Shown here: piece by piece, positions 5,711-7,382 of the stretch
Position numbering within the stretch: the first letter of the stretch is position 1
Layout: each line of letters starts with the position of its first letter
From: an uncultured bacterium
Lineage (GTDB): Bacteria > Spirochaetota > Spirochaetia > Sphaerochaetales > Sphaerochaetaceae
Assembly: GCA_905215015.1 (NCBI GenBank)
Contig: CAJMOS010000126.1
Span: 1 to 7,382, forward strand
Length of the DNA: 7,382 bases
Reading direction: 5' to 3'
Notes under the pieces: model-generated
Told to the model about the DNA's origin: nothing
Seen by the model: only the letters and a program-made list of their open reading frames with translations
Databases searched by the model: none
Position numbers and translations under genes: made by a program

Positions 5711-6283
5711 ATGAGTATCATTGATTCCCTTGCGAAACGCAGAAGCGTCTATCAGATCGACAAGCAGCTTCCTGTCCCGCAAAAGCAGGTAGTCGCCATG
5801 GTGGAGAAGGTTACGGCGTTGGTGCCGGACGCATTCAACATGAAAAGCGCCCGGGTGGTGGTTGTCCTCGGGGCACAGCAGGACATGCTCTGGGATGCCA
5901 TCTACGAAGTGTTCGGGGGCAAGGTTCCCCGGGAGAAGATTGATGGGTTCAAGAATGGTGCGGGTACCATCCTCTATTTCATCGACATGGCGGTGGTGGA
6001 GGGAATGCAGAAACAATTTCCGCTCTATGCCGCCAACTTCCCCGTCTGGGCCCAGCAGGCGAACGGCATGCTCCAGTTCTCCATCTGGTCGGCGTTGCGC
6101 GACCTGGACATCGGCGCCAGCCTGCAGCACTACAACCCCATCATCGACCGGAAGGTACGGGAACTCTTCAAAGTGCCGGAGAGCTACCAGTTGGTAGCCC
6201 AGATGCCGTTTGGTGGTATCGTCGCTCTTCCCGACGCGAAGCCTGCCGAGGACATTTCCCTCAGGGTTTCGGTGAAGGCATAA
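5711..6283 (+). CDS. Nitroreductase-family protein, CinD/Frm2-like
   Basis: This 190-residue cytoplasmic FMN enzyme belongs to the short nitroreductase subgroup that includes copper-induced CinD of Lactococcus and yeast Frm2/Hbn1. These proteins reduce nitro compounds or quinones with NAD(P)H. Visible motifs are KRRSVY at 9-14 (FMN phosphate contact), DAFNMKSARVVVV at 40-52, GAGTILYF at 83-90, and QFPLYAANFPVW followed by HYNPIID at 140-146. The C-terminal QMPFGG (near residue 160) is also typical. The start is supported by AAGGAG at 5699-5704, six bases upstream. TTGACT at 5662-5667 could be a -35 element, but the -10 position is poor, so read-through from the upstream gene is more likely. 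Its 3' end overlaps the convergent MATE gene by 23 bases. Physiological substrate unknown. Confidence 0.9.
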   Translation: MSIIDSLAKRRSVYQIDKQLPVPQKQVVAMVEKVTALVPDAFNMKSARVVVVLGAQQDMLWDAIYEVFGGKVPREKIDGFKNGAGTILYFIDMAVVEGMQKQFPLYAANFPVWAQQANGMLQFSIWSALRDLDIGASLQHYNPIIDRKVRELFKVPESYQLVAQMPFGGIVALPDAKPAEDISLRVSVKA

Positions 6284-7382
6284 GAGGTTGCCCTCCTGTT
6301 CTCGCCGCATGCGTTTCCAACATCTTCTGAAGCCTGTGGAAACAATGCAGGACGGCGGGAATCAGGAAGCAGTCTGCCAGAATCCAGGCGATCGGGCTGG
6401 CAAAGCATGCAGCCACGTAGCCCCAGAGAGGGACCAGGACGATGCCGTCGAAGGCCCTTGCCACCATCTCGAAGACTCCGGAGAGAATGGCGAAGACACC
6501 GAAACCCATGCCCTGGATCATGAATCTGATGATGTTGACCAAGGCGAGCGGGAAATAGAAGGAACTCTGGATGGTCAGGAACAAGTGCGCGTTGCGGATC
6601 AGTTCCTCTTGGCTGGGGTCGACGAAGAGCGTGCTTAGCTTGCCGCCGAAGAAGAAAAGCACCACGAAGGCGAGCGCCGAGTAGCAAAGACCGATGCAAC
6701 AGCAGGAAAGAAGGCCGTTCCTGAGACGGGGGATGTCTCCCGCTCCGGTATTCTGACCGCTGTAGGTGGCCATTGTGGTTCCCATGGCGTCGTATGGACA
6801 GCAGAAGAACATGCCGATACGGTTGCCGGCGGTGACGCAGGCGACCGCCTCGGAGCCCAGCGTGTTGACCGAGGTCTGAAGGATGACGCTGCCGATGGCG
6901 GTGATCGAATACTGCAACCCCATGGGGACTCCGTTGTACAGCAGCACGCTCCACTTGGACATCTGCACCTTCCGTTCCGATGGCCGCATGCGAAGGACCG
7001 GGTAGTGGCCGATCATGTAGAAAAGGCTGATGAAGCCGGCAATCGCCTGGCTGACCACCGTCGCCAGCGAGGCTCCGGCGACCCCCATGGGGATCACGAG
7101 AATCAGGAAAAGGTCAAGGAAGATGTTCAGCACGGAGGAAAGCAGGAGGAAATAGACCGGTGTCTTGCTGTCGCCAAGGGCGCGGAGGATGGCGGAGACC
7201 ATGTTGTAGAGGATGGTGAAGGGGATGCCCAAGAAGAGTATGCGCATGTAGGCCACCGCTCCGTCGATGATGTCCGGCGGGGTCAGCATGGCCTGGAATA
7301 TCTGCTGGCAGAAGATGGCGGTCAGCGTGGTGAAGACCGTGGCGAAGAGCAGGCAGAGGGGAATGATGGTGTAGACGTATGT
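6261..7382 (-). CDS. MATE-family multidrug efflux transporter (5' end outside window)
   Basis: This is an integral membrane antiporter that exports drugs or metabolites using a Na+ or H+ gradient. The open frame continues to the right edge without a stop. The Met at 7289 is therefore internal, and 373 codons of a usual 440-460 are present; roughly the first 80 residues, about two membrane helices, are missing. Family marks are ILRALGDSKTPVYF near residue 58, a run of hydrophobic helices separated by short loops, the AGNRIGMFF segment, and the repeat-two motif ATYSGQNTGAGD near 205-216. Cysteines are frequent in the central helices (FFCCPYD and LLSCCCIGLC), which is unusual for a transporter of this family. 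The end of the gene overlaps the nitroreductase gene tail to tail. The substrate cannot be read from sequence, and the MepA/NorM/DinF subgroup is not resolved. Confidence 0.93.
   Translation of the reverse strand, partial: TYVYTIIPLCLLFATVFTTLTAIFCQQIFQAMLTPPDIIDGAVAYMRILFLGIPFTILYNMVSAILRALGDSKTPVYFLLLSSVLNIFLDLFLILVIPMGVAGASLATVVSQAIAGFISLFYMIGHYPVLRMRPSERKVQMSKWSVLLYNGVPMGLQYSITAIGSVILQTSVNTLGSEAVACVTAGNRIGMFFCCPYDAMGTTMATYSGQNTGAGDIPRLRNGLLSCCCIGLCYSALAFVVLFFFGGKLSTLFVDPSQEELIRNAHLFLTIQSSFYFPLALVNIIRFMIQGMGFGVFAILSGVFEMVARAFDGIVLVPLWGYVAACFASPIAWILADCFLIPAVLHCFHRLQKMLETHAARTGGQPLMPSPKP

Noticed and set aside
5114..6310. 398-codon open frame on the minus strand opposite the DUF6062 and nitroreductase genes
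   Set aside because: Both plus-strand genes have good ribosome binding sites and family motifs. The antisense frame has neither.
1..7382. CRISPR array, tRNA/rRNA genes, defence island or phage module
   Set aside because: No regularly spaced repeats, no cloverleaf or rRNA-like sequence and no nuclease, helicase or phage protein motifs were seen on either strand.

Overview
The window looks like chromosomal DNA of a fairly GC-rich Bacillota (Firmicutes) bacterium, probably a gut anaerobe. The grounds are strong AGGAG-type ribosome binding sites, a bacterial-type prolyl-tRNA synthetase with an editing insert, a split (two-gene) transketolase, a DUF6062-type protein, a small nitroreductase of the CinD/Frm2-like group, and the relic of an ISL3-like transposase. 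Genus or family cannot be fixed from this alone.

Layout: bases 1-546 carry no intact gene. They hold a minus-strand terminator-like hairpin (28-62), a frameshifted C-terminal scrap of an ISL3-family transposase (198-393), a small cluster of CTGTCA repeats (417-446) and the terminator of proS (494-525). proS follows on the minus strand (547-2319). A 104-bp divergent intergenic region (2320-2423) separates it from a plus-strand operon. That region holds a near-perfect 26-bp inverted repeat and a strong extended -10 element placed so that the first operon gene would be read from a leaderless mRNA.

The plus-strand operon (2424-4856) encodes a class II (fuculose-phosphate type) aldolase, then the N-terminal and C-terminal halves of a transketolase-like enzyme. 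The two halves overlap by 4 bp, and a clear intrinsic terminator closes the unit. An aldolase working on a ketose-1-phosphate, beside a two-carbon-transferring transketolase, suggests processing of a phosphorylated sugar, but no kinase, isomerase, transporter or regulator is present in the window, so the substrate stays open.

A second plus-strand pair follows: a DUF6062-type protein with two CxxC...CxxH cysteine/histidine sets (4955-5665) and a nitroreductase-family flavoprotein (5711-6283). Converging on them from the right is a MATE-family efflux transporter on the minus strand (6261-7382), whose 5' end lies outside the window and whose 3' end overlaps the nitroreductase gene by 23 bp.

I see no CRISPR array, phage module, RNA gene or clearly new defence system. 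The points most worth a second look are the aldolase/split-transketolase operon, its predicted leaderless start and the inverted repeat next to it.
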